This document shows positions 27,301 to 38,400 of a stretch of DNA of 64,000 bases, piece by piece. Position 1 is the first letter of the stretch. Every line of letters begins with the position of its first letter. A program made the position numbers and the translations under genes. Where the stretch lies: assembly GCA_036244855.1 (NCBI GenBank), contig BQKZ01000005.1, positions 162,343 to 226,342 on the forward strand, in the 5' to 3' direction. Origin of the DNA: Temnopleurus reevesii (lineage: Eukaryota; Echinodermata; Echinoidea; Temnopleuroida; Temnopleuridae). The notes under the pieces are model-generated. The model worked only from the letters and a program-made list of their open reading frames with translations, ran no database searches and was not told the DNA's origin.

Positions 27301-28546
27301 GATTAATCTGTAACTTTATAAATGCCACCAAAAGGTATGAACACACAAATAACCACATATGTGCTATTAATTTTGGTGTAATGAGTCCATGCCTAAATAT
27401 TTCACTTGGATCTGGTTCATTGCCATAGTCAATTGAGTTAAGATTAGAAGGGGCAAGAATGGTTGTTTCATTCAAACAAATCTGCATTTTTAAGCCCATT
27501 TTGATTGTCTCAGCACTATGACATTCCAAAGTACAAATGATGTAGAAAATGTCTGAATCCATTCTACCTAAAAATATATCACAAGATAAATAAATGGTTT
27601 GGGGAAAGTGTTTGTTAATTTATAATAATTCAAATCCACAGTAACAGACATTGCACTGATGATTACTACAAAGATAACTAACAAACTCATGAAAAATAAC
27701 GAAAGGAACTTGAGAAAAAAATTCTCACCTTGAGAAGGGGTCACCATGATGCCCATGTCCCATGTCTTTCAAACCTTCTTCACCTCTAGCATCATAAGTT
27801 TTTCTTTGGTCCTCATCAGAAAGAACCTGAATAGTGTTTGATATATCAATTAATGACAAGTCTCACAATAAACACATATCATATTGATTATAATTGAGAA
27901 AAATATATTGACAAACTTACAACATTGTGAACAATAGGTGGAAATTATGGAGGAACTTCTAAAGAAATACAAAACCCAGAAAATAGACCACACAATTAAA
28001 ATGACATAACTTTTTATTTCTTCAGAAACCCAGACATACCTACACGTACCTACACTGTACCTACATGTACGTTTAACCTGTCTAATACATATAGAAGACT
28101 TTTCAAAGTATGTACAAGAAGAGGAACATTTTAGATGGAGTAATGTTGTTATTCTAGATTAACTGTAACCTTGGATCTACTGCTATAATAAAGAAAGTTA
28201 TTTGAATTTTCCCTATAGGTCTAGTATTTCAAATAACTGATTTCAATTGGTGTCAAACCAGTTGCCGTAAAGTACATTGAGCTCTTACAAGACTTCCTAA
28301 TACATACTCTTGAACTTCGTAATTGTGAAATGCTCAAGCCCTTGTTTTTTTTTATTAAAAACATGAATAACATTTGCTGGTTGACATACCTCATAAGCAG
28401 CACCAAGATCTTGAAACTTTTCATTGGCCTCTGGATCATCTTTATTTTTATCTGGATGATATTGCATAGCTAACTTCCTGTAAGCCTTCTTGATTTGATT
28501 GGTGGACGCATCTCGAGGTACACCAAGGATCTTGTAAAAGTCCCTC
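21393..28546 (-). CDS. DNAJB11: DnaJ homolog subfamily B member 11 (ERdj3), exons 2-10
   Basis: ER-lumen Hsp40 co-chaperone that binds unfolded clients and stimulates the BiP ATPase (family knowledge). Exons in transcript order: 28546-28390, 27826-27729, 26794-26659, 25978-25836, 24939-24857, 23758-23701, 23153-23042, 22300-22141, 21457-21393 (stop TAA), all with GT-AG borders and matching phases. They encode 336 residues, the same as the mature human protein. The J domain starts [13 protein letters not shown] with the BiP-contacting HPD in YHPDKN. A Gly/Phe-rich linker follows ([11 protein letters not shown]), then IPRGDDI, the paired cysteines CNC and [21 protein letters not shown] substrate-domain residues, and the C-terminus VYNGLQGF. 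By analogy with the human gene, the signal peptide should be in an exon ending two bases into a codon before RDFYK. I could not identify it; candidates are in the palindrome upstream. Confidence 0.93.
21953..22086. repeat. Foldback element in DNAJB11 intron 9
   Basis: Left arm TGTGCACAGATCTCACACGA, then CAGTATGAACGACTGGT; right arm ACCAGTCGTTCGTACAGG, then CGTGCGTAAATCTACGCACA. The arms pair over about 36 bases with a 58-base loop, and the element ends 55 bases from the donor of exon 9. Confidence 0.65.
22711..22862. mobile_element. MITE with TTTCACCAAGTT ends, copy 2, in DNAJB11 intron 8/9 region
   Basis: Left end GGGCAGTATTTCACCAAGTT and right end AATTTGGTGAAACACTGCCT are inverted repeats and match the ends of the element at 18181-18337. 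It lies in the intron between the exons at 22300 and 23042. Confidence 0.75.
23965..24014. repeat. Two tandem 25-bp units
   Basis: GAAGCCCGGCTGGCTCATCA plus a few flanking bases occurs twice back to back in a DNAJB11 intron. A related GGAGCCCGGCTGGCTAC lies near 24092, so the whole 23920-24130 stretch may be one repeat element. Confidence 0.7.
25210..25386. mobile_element. Pogo/Tigger-like MITE, copy 3
   Basis: Starts CAGTGGAAACTCGGTATAAT and ends ACTGAGTTTCCACTG, flanked by TA on both sides. The interior GCTTGGGACCATC, ACCTTGTTATAGCAG and GAGCTGGGACC resemble the reverse-oriented copy at about 38744-38909. Confidence 0.8.
26432..26557. repeat. Foldback flanked by direct repeats in DNAJB11 intron 4
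   Basis: Arms ACCGGAAGTAGTTCATCATA and TATGACATACTAATTCCGGT pair, extending through GTTTTGCGCGTCT and AGACGTGTAAAAC. GTCAACTGTGACGA before the foldback and GTCAACTGTGAC after it form a direct repeat, which looks like a target-site duplication or a repeat-unit boundary. Confidence 0.6.
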
Positions 28547-29162
28547 CTGTATGAATGAGCAGAAAGTTGCTTTAAAAAAGAGCATCGCTCTCACTGCTCC
28601 CCTCAAATTTTAGTCCCTGCTACTGTAATGTATCTTGCTCCTAACAATTTACAAAAATATCCTGTGCAAACCACAGTCTACAAATAAATATGACACACTT
28701 TTTTATTGACAATTCTCGTCATTTTTCTTTCCCTTGTGGAGGGATGCGATCATCTGATCTATCTCTGATTATTTTGTGAATATATGTTCTTTTAAACAAT
28801 ATTTAAAGCTTACAATATCTTTTTTAATCTTGTGCCATAAGATTTGAAAATAATTGTTTATTTTGACACAAGATATATTGTGCTCAATATTACAATATGA
28901 ATTTGCTAAAACTATACAAATTATTGTGACCCCATAGTATAAGGAGCATAATATATTATTTGTTACAGCTATATGTCTCCCAAAAACCATTAAAATAGAT
29001 TCACCCAGTTAATGTCAGACGTTAAAAATGGAATATTGGTTGAATGGACCCTAATAAGGTCTAACTTGTACCAGATAACCAACCAAAGATAGAGTCAGTA
29101 TTCCGTCTGGAATACTGTAGTAACTCGGTATGGAACCCACACAATGACAAGAACATCCTAAA

Positions 29163-29398
29163 AATGTTTTTTTTGAAGCTGAAACTTTAGGTTCGCAGAC
29201 GTTAGACCTCCCATCATCCAAGATCCAAAACACAATAGCAATCAACGCACAGCACTACACAGTGCAGCACCTACATATGATTGCCAGCAACACACAACAA
29301 TATCATCTAAAGAAGCTGCTGACTATTCCATGCCGAACACAACTCTATGATGGGAGGTCGCACGTCTGCCCATCTAAACTTTCAGCTTGAAAAAAGCA
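29163..29398. mobile_element. Foldback MITE in DNAJB11 intron 1 region
   Basis: Left arm TTTTTTGAAGCTGAAACTTT through CAGACGTTAGACCTCCCATCA and right arm TGATGGGAGGTCGCACGTCTG through AAACTTTCAGCTTGAAAAAA are inverted repeats of about 50 bases around a spacer of about 130 bases. Confidence 0.7.
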
Positions 29399-30301
29399 TG
29401 AAGACGTCAATGAATATCCATTTTAATTTTTATCTGATATTATCACAAATATTCTAAAGATTATGTGTAAAAATAATCTCAGCAAAATCTGACCAGGAAA
29501 GATGTCATTTTAGATGAAACATACACCCCTCTCATTTTTGCTGTTCAAAATATTTGGGTCCCTTCTCTGCACCTCATTCACTCTACACGCGGTTAAGATT
29601 TTCAGGAAAAAGTCTTGATTTCACCGAGCGCGTGTGATACATCGCGTATGTCATGAGGCGCAGATGAGGGACCTGGCGGAGAGGAGGATGCCCATACCGT
29701 AACCATACTCCAATTCATATTTCCCCCAGAAAGTATGATGGAAGTCTATAAAGGCACGCACCTTATTTCTGAGCAAATATAGAACAGCAAAATATATTAT
29801 TCAGTCACTGAATCTGGTATCATTAGAAGGAGAATATTCTGAGGATTATGAAGATATAAATATTGAACAGAAAAAAGCAGAAAGATCGTCCACGAGGAAC
29901 AGTTTCCGACGTCTTTCAAACTGTAGTGGTTTTTGGAACACATTTTAATGCACGCACTGCTCTTTTGCCTATCAAATAAACGATAATTATCAACTTTTAC
30001 TGCTATATTTTCTACTTCCTACTGTCATAAAAATTCTAGAGATTAATATGAAATAGTATAGAATCATTGGTATTAATAAAAGAAAACTAACGATTTTGTG
30101 CCTAATTCTTGACTGCATTAGCAAAAAACTTACGTTCGCAAAATCTTCCTTAGTCCCATGCATAGACAAGCAACAGAGTTTTTCTAGCCCATATTTGCCA
30201 TAGATAAATCGCGCGTTTTGAATGCGTGCTTTTTTAATACGCGTGCCTTTATGTGAGCGGACCATATATGCATACCGTACAAGGAACGGTTTCAGGCCAT
30301 G

Positions 30302-30632
30302 GGCCGGTTTCCGGCCACCAAACATCATGCAGTTTGTCTATGGCGCGCACATGGCGCGCACTTAGGTTAAATGCGCGCCCAAATAAGCGCACGTACGCTT
30401 CAACACAATCCCTATGGAGGCTCCATTCACCAGGCAGGCGGCCGAAAACACCCGCCCCATGTCGCTTGGCGATCGCTGATTGCTGCGCGAATATACGGGC
30501 GCCATTCATTAAGTTATGCACATCAATTAAAAGCCCAGAATTTCGGCTAAATTATGATCTAAAAATAAACTTGAAATGCTGGATCTTGTGACTTGTGGAA
30601 GAGCAAAACTGCTTAAGCGGCCGGAAACCGGT
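30302..30632. repeat. CG-rich segment bounded by GGCCGGTTTCCGG-type inverted ends
   Basis: GGCCGGTTTCCGGCC at 30302-30316 and GGCCGGAAACCGGT at 30619-30632 are inverted copies; each is also nearly self-complementary. The segment between is CG-rich (GCGCGC, GGCGCGCAC motifs) and open in more than one frame without family resemblance. It could be a repeat or part of a CpG-rich promoter area. Confidence 0.4.
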
Positions 30633-30639
30633 GCTCATT

Positions 30640-31660
30640 AGCTATGGATAGCTCCCTGGAATAGTTTTTGACATTTTTTTAACATTGTCACTACTCCAGA
30701 GAGCTATGGAGTAGGTGCTATACCGTGCGTGTAGCAGAGGGAAATGTGATTTGAAAAGCTCCCCAAATCACGCTTTCCTAATCACCAATCCAAATGCCAC
30801 ACGGCTTGGAACTTGCCTTTGAAGTTCTTCTACCATAATTTTGATAAATGAAAAGGAATTGTACTCACCAGTCTTGAAAAAGCAGGATTTTACCTTCCTC
30901 TCTGCTTCCGTAGCAGACAGATAGTACACAGCTCAATTAGAATCACAATACAGATCGATGACTTCCGTTGTAAACATCCCGTTCGGGTCAAAGGGTAAAA
31001 ATTATAGGAGTTTCGCGGCCACTTCGCAATCGTCATCCAGCTTCCGTAATTCGGAGAATGAGAGACCGTGCAACGAGCATATACCTCTATGGCAATAAGC
31101 GAGACCGTTCGCGCGGTGCTGAGCTTGGTGGAAGCTGCCCGCGTACGTACTAGCGCAGCCCGGCCAAAGATACCGTACCGGTACGCTCTTTGAGCCCAGC
31201 CCCACACCGCACGTACCATCTCGCTCATTGCACGTTCTCTCATTACCCGAATTACGGAAGCTGGATGACGATTGCGAAGTGGCCGCGAAACTCCTATAAT
31301 TTTTACCCTTTGACCCGAACGGGATGTTTACAACGGAAGTCATCGATCTGTATTGTGATTCTAATTGAGCTGTGTACTATCTGTCTGCTACGGAAGCAGA
31401 GAGGAAGGTAAAATCCTGCTTTTTCAAGACTGGTGAGTACAATTCCTTTTCATTTATCAAAATTATGGTAGAAGAACTTCAAAGGCAAGTTCCAAGCCGT
31501 GTGGCATTGGGATTGGTGATTAGGAAAGCGTGATTTGGGGAGCTTTTCAAATCACATTTCCCTCTGCTACACGCACGGTATAGCACCTACTCCATAGCTC
31601 TCTGGAGTAGTGACAATGTCAAAAAATGTCAAAAACTATTCCAGGGAGCTATCCATAGCT
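30640..31660. repeat. 1.0-kb near-perfect palindrome (inverted duplication) upstream of DNAJB11
   Basis: Arm A (30640-31078) and arm B (31223-31660) are reverse complements with only a few mismatches and small indels. Matching landmarks include AGCTATGGATAGCTCC, CCACACGGCTTGGAACTTG, CATCCCGTTCGGGTCA and CCAGCTTCCGTAATTCGG. The 144-bp spacer (31079-31222) is CG-rich and holds the short palindromes CGTACGTAC and TACCGTACCGGTACG. On the minus strand arm A carries possible donors AAG|GTAAAA (30894/30893) and CTG|GTGAGT (30869/30868); the same bases occur on the plus strand in arm B. A MTIAKW... reading frame of about 48 codons with a hydrophobic ICIVILIELCTICLL is present in both arms. It might be the missing DNAJB11 leader exon, but its RKQRGR end is unusual for a signal peptide. 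Confidence 0.9.
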
Positions 31661-32463
31661 AGGTGCTCATACGGTATGCGCTCCCCAAAATCACACTTTC
31701 TTGATGCCACTTCATTGGAGGCCTTCAACAGAGCGCTCCCCTCAAGCATCTCTAAAGTTGTAAAGCATGGAAAACATGTTCCTAACTTTCCTTAGCACTA
31801 TATTCTGACTTATTATGGATCCTGCTGAGTATCTTTGTAGAAGTTGAAGTAGGCCTAGTAGAAACTACTAGAGATTGACCTAATAAACGCCACGATCGTC
31901 AGAAATGTCTCGTCTCAGTCTCACATTTACACTTACAGCTCAATTGTTGTTCTTTTTTCCTCTAATTTTTTTTATATAGACAGTATAAGGTCAAATAGTG
32001 CATTGGGATGAGTTGGGCATTCGGACAAACATAGAACTTATAAATTTTTGTTAACTTTCTCCTGAAAAGTCTGAAACTTTGGGTAACAATGAACATTACA
32101 ATACATCAATATGAATATGTGGGACTGACAAAAATTCTGTGAAACGTTTTAACGATATTTCAACAACTTTCACTTCAGTTAAATTTAATTCATCACCAAA
32201 ATTCAATATTTTATTACCCTGCTAATACGGCCAATGACAATTGAAGAAGAACTAAGCACACATTCCAAGTGTAAATTGCCATGTTGACAGGTGAAAAGTG
32301 CCGGTAGTGTGATGTGGATCTATCTCGCTGTGTTCTCACACGGCCACGCAACCGTTTCTCATTCGCCGGTGCTGTAGGCTGCGCGCGCACGTCAATTCCA
32401 GCTGATTTCGTAAAACTTCTCGGAAATAAAGTTGATTAGCCTCTTCTAGTTTCAGGGGTAAAA

Positions 32464-35400
32464 ATGGGGTTGTCAGTCCATCGTATCCTTTTCTATATAA
32501 TTCTGGCTATATTGGCCGATCGTTTAACTCGATTTATGTGAGTATGATTTCTTTTGAAGTTTTGATTAGTGTATTTTAAATATCTCATAATTCTTTCAAG
32601 CGATAAACCCCCATGTTTTGAATACGTCCGAACCCTCTGCTTCGTCACGCCAGCGGACCCCGGGCAGACAGACGGAGCACGTGTGTTTTTCTTAACCAGA
32701 CACGCCCCTTTTTCAAGCTGTCATTAATATGTTCTTGGATTTGAAAATGAATTTATTTAATTAACAAAGGAATAAGGGAAAGACATTGCCGGTGTTTTTT
32801 CAAACGATGCATGATGCTAAAAATGTAATATTCTATCTGCCTGTATTAAACACTTTTTGTTTTTGCTTTGCCTTTCATTCAGGATTCAATTTAATAGTTT
32901 TAAATGTTTTAGTTGAATTAATTCTTATCATGATTCAAATTTATATCCATAGTTTGTTAACCAAACACATTTACTTACAGAGTAAATCTGTCTTTGGCAT
33001 CAACTTCATTTTACAAAATGATCCAAATTGTCAGGCAAGATTCTAGTTGTGAAGTGAAATATATACCAATATTTACTCTTAGTTAAATTTGTTACTTTTT
33101 TGTAGCAAATGAATACATTATGTTATCATTACCATTTGGTTATTTGTCCTTGAAGAATTTTTACTTACTTTTGAAATCTCCATTTATGATTCAATTCAAT
33201 AGTTTTAAAACTTTAAGCTGAATTAATTCTTATCATCCATTGTTCATTAATCAAACTCATTTACTTACAGAGTAGATCTATCTCTGGCATCAACTTCATT
33301 TTAAAAGCAAGGTTCAAGTTATGAAGTGAAATATATACAAGTAGTTTAATTTTTACTTTTCTTTGTACAAAATTAAAACATTAAACTATCATTACCTTTT
33401 GGCAATTTGACCTTGAAGAATTTTGTACTTACCTTTTAAATTGTGATCTATAGAAGAAAAGATAAATTAAAAACCATTTTCAATTCTTGTACTGTACACA
33501 ATGATAATGATGTAAATGATAAATTCTTGTACACAATGATAATGATGAAAATAATAAATTCTTGTAAAGAATGATAATGGTGAAAATAATAAGAAATATT
33601 TCTTGATATGTATGTACAGTGCAAGTCAAAATAGATTACTTGTACCTGTTATCAATCACTGTAAATCTAAAGACAACTGGATCACTGGACAATGTTGTTC
33701 TGACCAAAGTGATAATGGGTAGCAAACTATTCTGACTTGCACTGGATAAAACTCAAAATATTTCAAACTATATTTAATCTCAATTATATTACAAGTACTT
33801 TCAAATTTTATGTGTCAAATGTTGAAAAAATCTCTTAAGTGTTCCACAATTATATTAGGGGCATACATGTTATATAACTCGTAAGTTGGACCACATACCA
33901 TGATTTTTTTTTTCATTTGCTTCTCCAAAACAGATACAAATGTGGTTTTCACAAGAATATTTACACTCATTATCCTGGGCAATGCAGAGGATTAAAAGGC
34001 ATCGGTAAGAAAGAAAAACTGAAGTTTTTGTGAAAAACCCTACTTTATGGTTAAAACCCCTGTATTTTACAAATTCTGTTCAGAAATGTTCCTACTTCTG
34101 ATTCAGGTTCAATCACTTGCCGGCTGCTAGTGAAATAAAGTGGAACCTCTTTATGTCAAAACCTTAACACCAGGGCAAGATTATAATATAATACAAAGAA
34201 ATGGGATCTGGAAAATCATTTTACACTGTGTTGGAGAATCTGACAAAGGTTCACACGTTGTTGTAATGAGGATGAAACGATATCTCATTTATTCCTGCGC
34301 TGCATGGCATAGCACATTCAACAATCGTGTTTGATTCCTGTAGTGTAAAATAACAAAAATAAAAGGGGTCATAAGTCTCAATTCATAGAGGAGTTATGAA
34401 CGGTTGTTAAAACACATGAGTTTTAAATACTTTTTAACTTTCAAATCGCCTAGCTCGAGTTAACCAAGATGCTTTCTGAAATAGTCAGTGGTAATTGAGA
34501 CAGCATTATGTAAATAAGAATAAACCCAAAGTATTGAGATTATTGAAATAATAAATGTCAGAAGAAATCTGGTATCTAAACTTTGTCTGGAATTTTCTTT
34601 AGTAATTGCTGCAAATATAATTTGTTTGCAACTTCGTTATGAATATCATCGAATTTGAAACATGAAAAATTATCAGAAAAACAAAAAATGCCTGAATTCC
34701 AGAAAAATGTTAACATTCATCATTGATAAAAAATGACTTTTTCCAGAGACTATCAAAAGGCGAATCACTTTAGAATGTGTAAGAATATCCTTCCGCGGAA
34801 AACCCAATCGTGCAGGGATTCCAAGTTCTGCGATCTTTTCAACCACATCACATCAAACTCACACCGCACTAGAAAAATAAGTTCCATTTTTTACCCTCCT
34901 AGTTACTCCAAATCCAATGTTCAGATGAATTACCCATAATATTCAACCTTTGATATCAAATCACTTTACATTAAACAAGTAATAATTAGAAAGTCGTTTC
35001 AAAAACAAAGTTTGCGGGTAAACAAAGCTATTGAACCCCAAAGGAAAAAAAACATGTGAATGCAAATTTTGTACGCATTCACAGAGAGAAAATGACCTTA
35101 ATTTTGATCCTTTGGAAAAAAACACAGTTAAACAGTAATCCCAAATCTATCTTCTGTTAATTACTAATTCACATCTCTAAAGAAAAGAATGTACTTACTC
35201 TTTAAGACGTAAATCTTAAGAAAATCTGATATCAACCGCAAGGTCGAATGTTCAGCAAATAACAATATTTCTTTGATTCTCCCCGAAACCAGTTCTGCCC
35301 AAATCAGCCTAGTCTATCTGTCAGGAGTTATTCAAAGTTTCCCAAAGTTAAATTACTTTTCGTAATTATCTGGTTTCGCTTCTTTGGAGAAAAATTGGGG

Positions 35401-38400
35401 GAAAAAATAATTAAGATTTCCAAGTACAGTAAATTGAAGGATATCATGACACACTGCATATAAGGAGACTTTTTTTAAACAATGGTCCACTGTATACCAT
35501 TTGTCATAATCTATTTATATCTTCTTACAAGCACAGCCACTAACAACCCCCTTCTAAGAACCACCCCCCCCCCCCTGCCTCACAAATATATAGTTCATAC
35601 CCCTGCTAACAAAGAGAAACTCAACTTAATCAATTCCAGTTACTTATTAGATGTGATCATAGAGTAGGGAAAAGGTTGTTTATTAACACACACATTTATC
35701 AGGCAGGGAAATGTTTTATTCATATAATATGGGATTTTTCTATGTTTTCAAATATAGTCAATGGCGCAGAGGACATTGTTGTGGCATCTAACGGACTTGC
35801 ATTTATATCATCCGTAAGTGATTAACTTTTGAAAAGCTTCATTTATTGACCAGTCTCTGTTTCTAAACCAGTATTTTAACAATTCTGAATGAACCCGAGC
35901 TTATTTATTACGTATTAAAGTTAGATTTTAAGTCTAAATACATTTTGCTTTAAACTTCCACACATAATTTCGATTTAGCTTCAATGAATATTTTCTATTT
36001 TCTTATAATTTTTTGTGAAAAACATACTAATACACTACCTAACATTCAAACTAACATAAAAGTCAGGAGGATTGACAAAATGATTTCCAGTTAATGCAAA
36101 TTGATTAACATGGTTTATTTAAGATACAGACAAGCCAAACAACATATAAATCAATATATTAAGGAGAGAATAATAGAGATGGACGAAACATATGAGAGGA
36201 TGGTAGAACAACTTCAATGATTAGCAACCAGAAATGTGTAATGCCCCTTGTGAACATCAAAACATTTGAAAGCCATTCTCTGGACTATGAAAGAATAAGG
36301 AGTTGAAATGAAATAAGGATTAAGGTTTTTGACATCATATTTGTCATTAGGTATATTGTTGTTAAATTGTTTATTGTGAGATTATTCTGCATAGAATTCA
36401 GAACTCTACATGTATAATGTGTCTAATGATTTTATATTGTGTAATTCCATTAATGTCATATTGATTGGCTATCATTCTGTTAACAACACAGGGTGCATTG
36501 ATGGAGTTGGAGCCAGGTACTGGTGTAATAGGGCAAATCTTTCTCTTTGATTTGAACTACCCTGATCATGATCCTCAAGATATTATGATCAAGGGAATAG
36601 ACGTTTCAAAATGGTTTCCTGTCGGCATGGATATTTGGGAAACTGGACCGAAAGGTACCTAATTTTCATTTCCTATTGAAGCTTCAAAATTATTTCCAAA
36701 AGTTCTTATATTCTTAATGACTTGTTTTTATGATTTATTTAGAAATGCTTAGAGCGAAGCACACACATTGGCTAGATATTCATTCTGCATTATAATCTCA
36801 GACTGTAAGACCCACTGATGTATATCAAACCATTTTTAAATGAAGTTCAGCATCTCTATTGGATTTGCAAATGCATTAATAACTGTTTGTAGAATTAAAA
36901 ACTGAAGAAAAAAAACAGTGATATAATGTAGTTACAAATAAATAAATCTCTTAATTTAATCATCTTGAAATTATACTTTGCCTGTCAAAGAATAGAATAA
37001 AAAAAATGGACGTCAATTTGGCATTTTGTTTAGATAATGTTCCTATAAAAGACTTGTTGTGGTGAAAAGGTGTGAGACTTCATTGTAAATGTAGTAATCT
37101 ACCACATTTATCAATGATTAGATTTAATTTCTTAGCTTGTACTCGATGTGTGCAAACAATATACACACTCATGAAAAGTTCACTTTATACTATTTTCTTA
37201 ATTTTTCAAATATCTTTCAAACATTTCCATCCTTTTTTCAAACAGGTAATCCAAAACTGACACTTTATGTTGTGAACAAGCAACGAGATAGGTTGGGAAT
37301 CGAGGTGTTTGACTTTTCATTCAATGAGAAGATTCCTACTCTAACACAACTTCGGAGGGTACAGCACAAGAATATTTGGAGGTTTGTAGCAACTCTGATA
37401 TCATTATTCATATATGGTTTCAAGAAATATAATTTATTATTTTAAGTATTTAGAATGTGTATGTGAATGTGAAATTTCATTTAGAAACCGGTCATGTGTG
37501 GCTCAGTGGTAGAGCGTCTGCCCCATGAAAGGAAGGTCGTGGGTTCGATCCCCGGCCGGGTCATACCAAAGACCTATAAAAATGGGACCATCTGCCTTCT
37601 TGCCAGGCGCTCGGCATTTAAGAAAGGAGAAGGTGATGATGATGATGGTCTCTTGTATAGCGCCGGTCTCCGCCTCAGTCGGGCGCTCATGGCGCTCGAA
37701 TTACTCAAAATAATGTCTCACAGATTTTAATGTCCTAATCAGTGCTATGGTTTATCTTTCAGTCCAAAAACTCCCAGCGGTGGTATGATGTGGTTATTCT
37801 TGGGACGACAAGGGAGTGGGGAAAAGAGAGGGGGAAAAGAGAGGGGAAAAGAAAAGAAGGCTAATAATAACTTTATGTTATGCAGGGCCCGCTGGAAGAG
37901 CAGCTAACTTAAAGCTGAATGTGGCTACCCTGGGTAAATAAGACATTATTATTATTATTATCAAATGATTTTGTTTCGTCTCAATTACTATAGGTAAAAA
38001 TAATGTTATGGATATTATATTTGAGTTATATTGACTCAATTAAACAACAAATAGATTCATGTGTTTACTCCATACAGTCCAAATGATCTTGTGGTTGTTG
38101 ATGAACATCGCTTCTACACATCAAATGATGTTTATATACCCAGGCCTTTTGACTTTCTCCAATTGCTGTTTCAACTGAACTGGGGAACTATCGCATACTA
38201 CGATGGACAAGATGCAACAATTGTTGCTGGAGGAAAAATAATGTCTAATGGCATAAACCTGTCTGCTGATAAAAAGTAAGTAGGCTACACACCACATTAT
38301 ATCAAGTTCACCACATTGAGTGCATGGAGAAATAGAATGATGGTTGCTATAGCCGCGCACCTCTGAATAGTGGCATGAAAACTCTGGAATATCCTGAATT

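Noticed and set aside
30120..30180. Minus-strand MGLRKILRT segment ending at a GTAAGT donor as the DNAJB11 leader exon.
   Set aside because: The phase fits, but it is only nine residues with no hydrophobic core, and a TAG lies just upstream in frame.
30249..30591. Overlapping open frames on both strands (90-112 codons) in the CG-rich region.
   Set aside because: They are open because the DNA is CG-rich with few stops. Neither strand shows family motifs, splice logic or a credible product.
30785..30805. CCAAT followed by CCACA-like bases as an ER stress response element for DNAJB11.
   Set aside because: The known element needs CCAAT, nine bases, then CCACG. The spacing and last bases do not match, and the transcription start is unknown.
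37491..37560. Possible tRNA gene (good A and B boxes).
   Set aside because: The flanks cannot form a seven-pair acceptor stem and the sequence continues into a SINE body. The same applies at 50611 and 15776.
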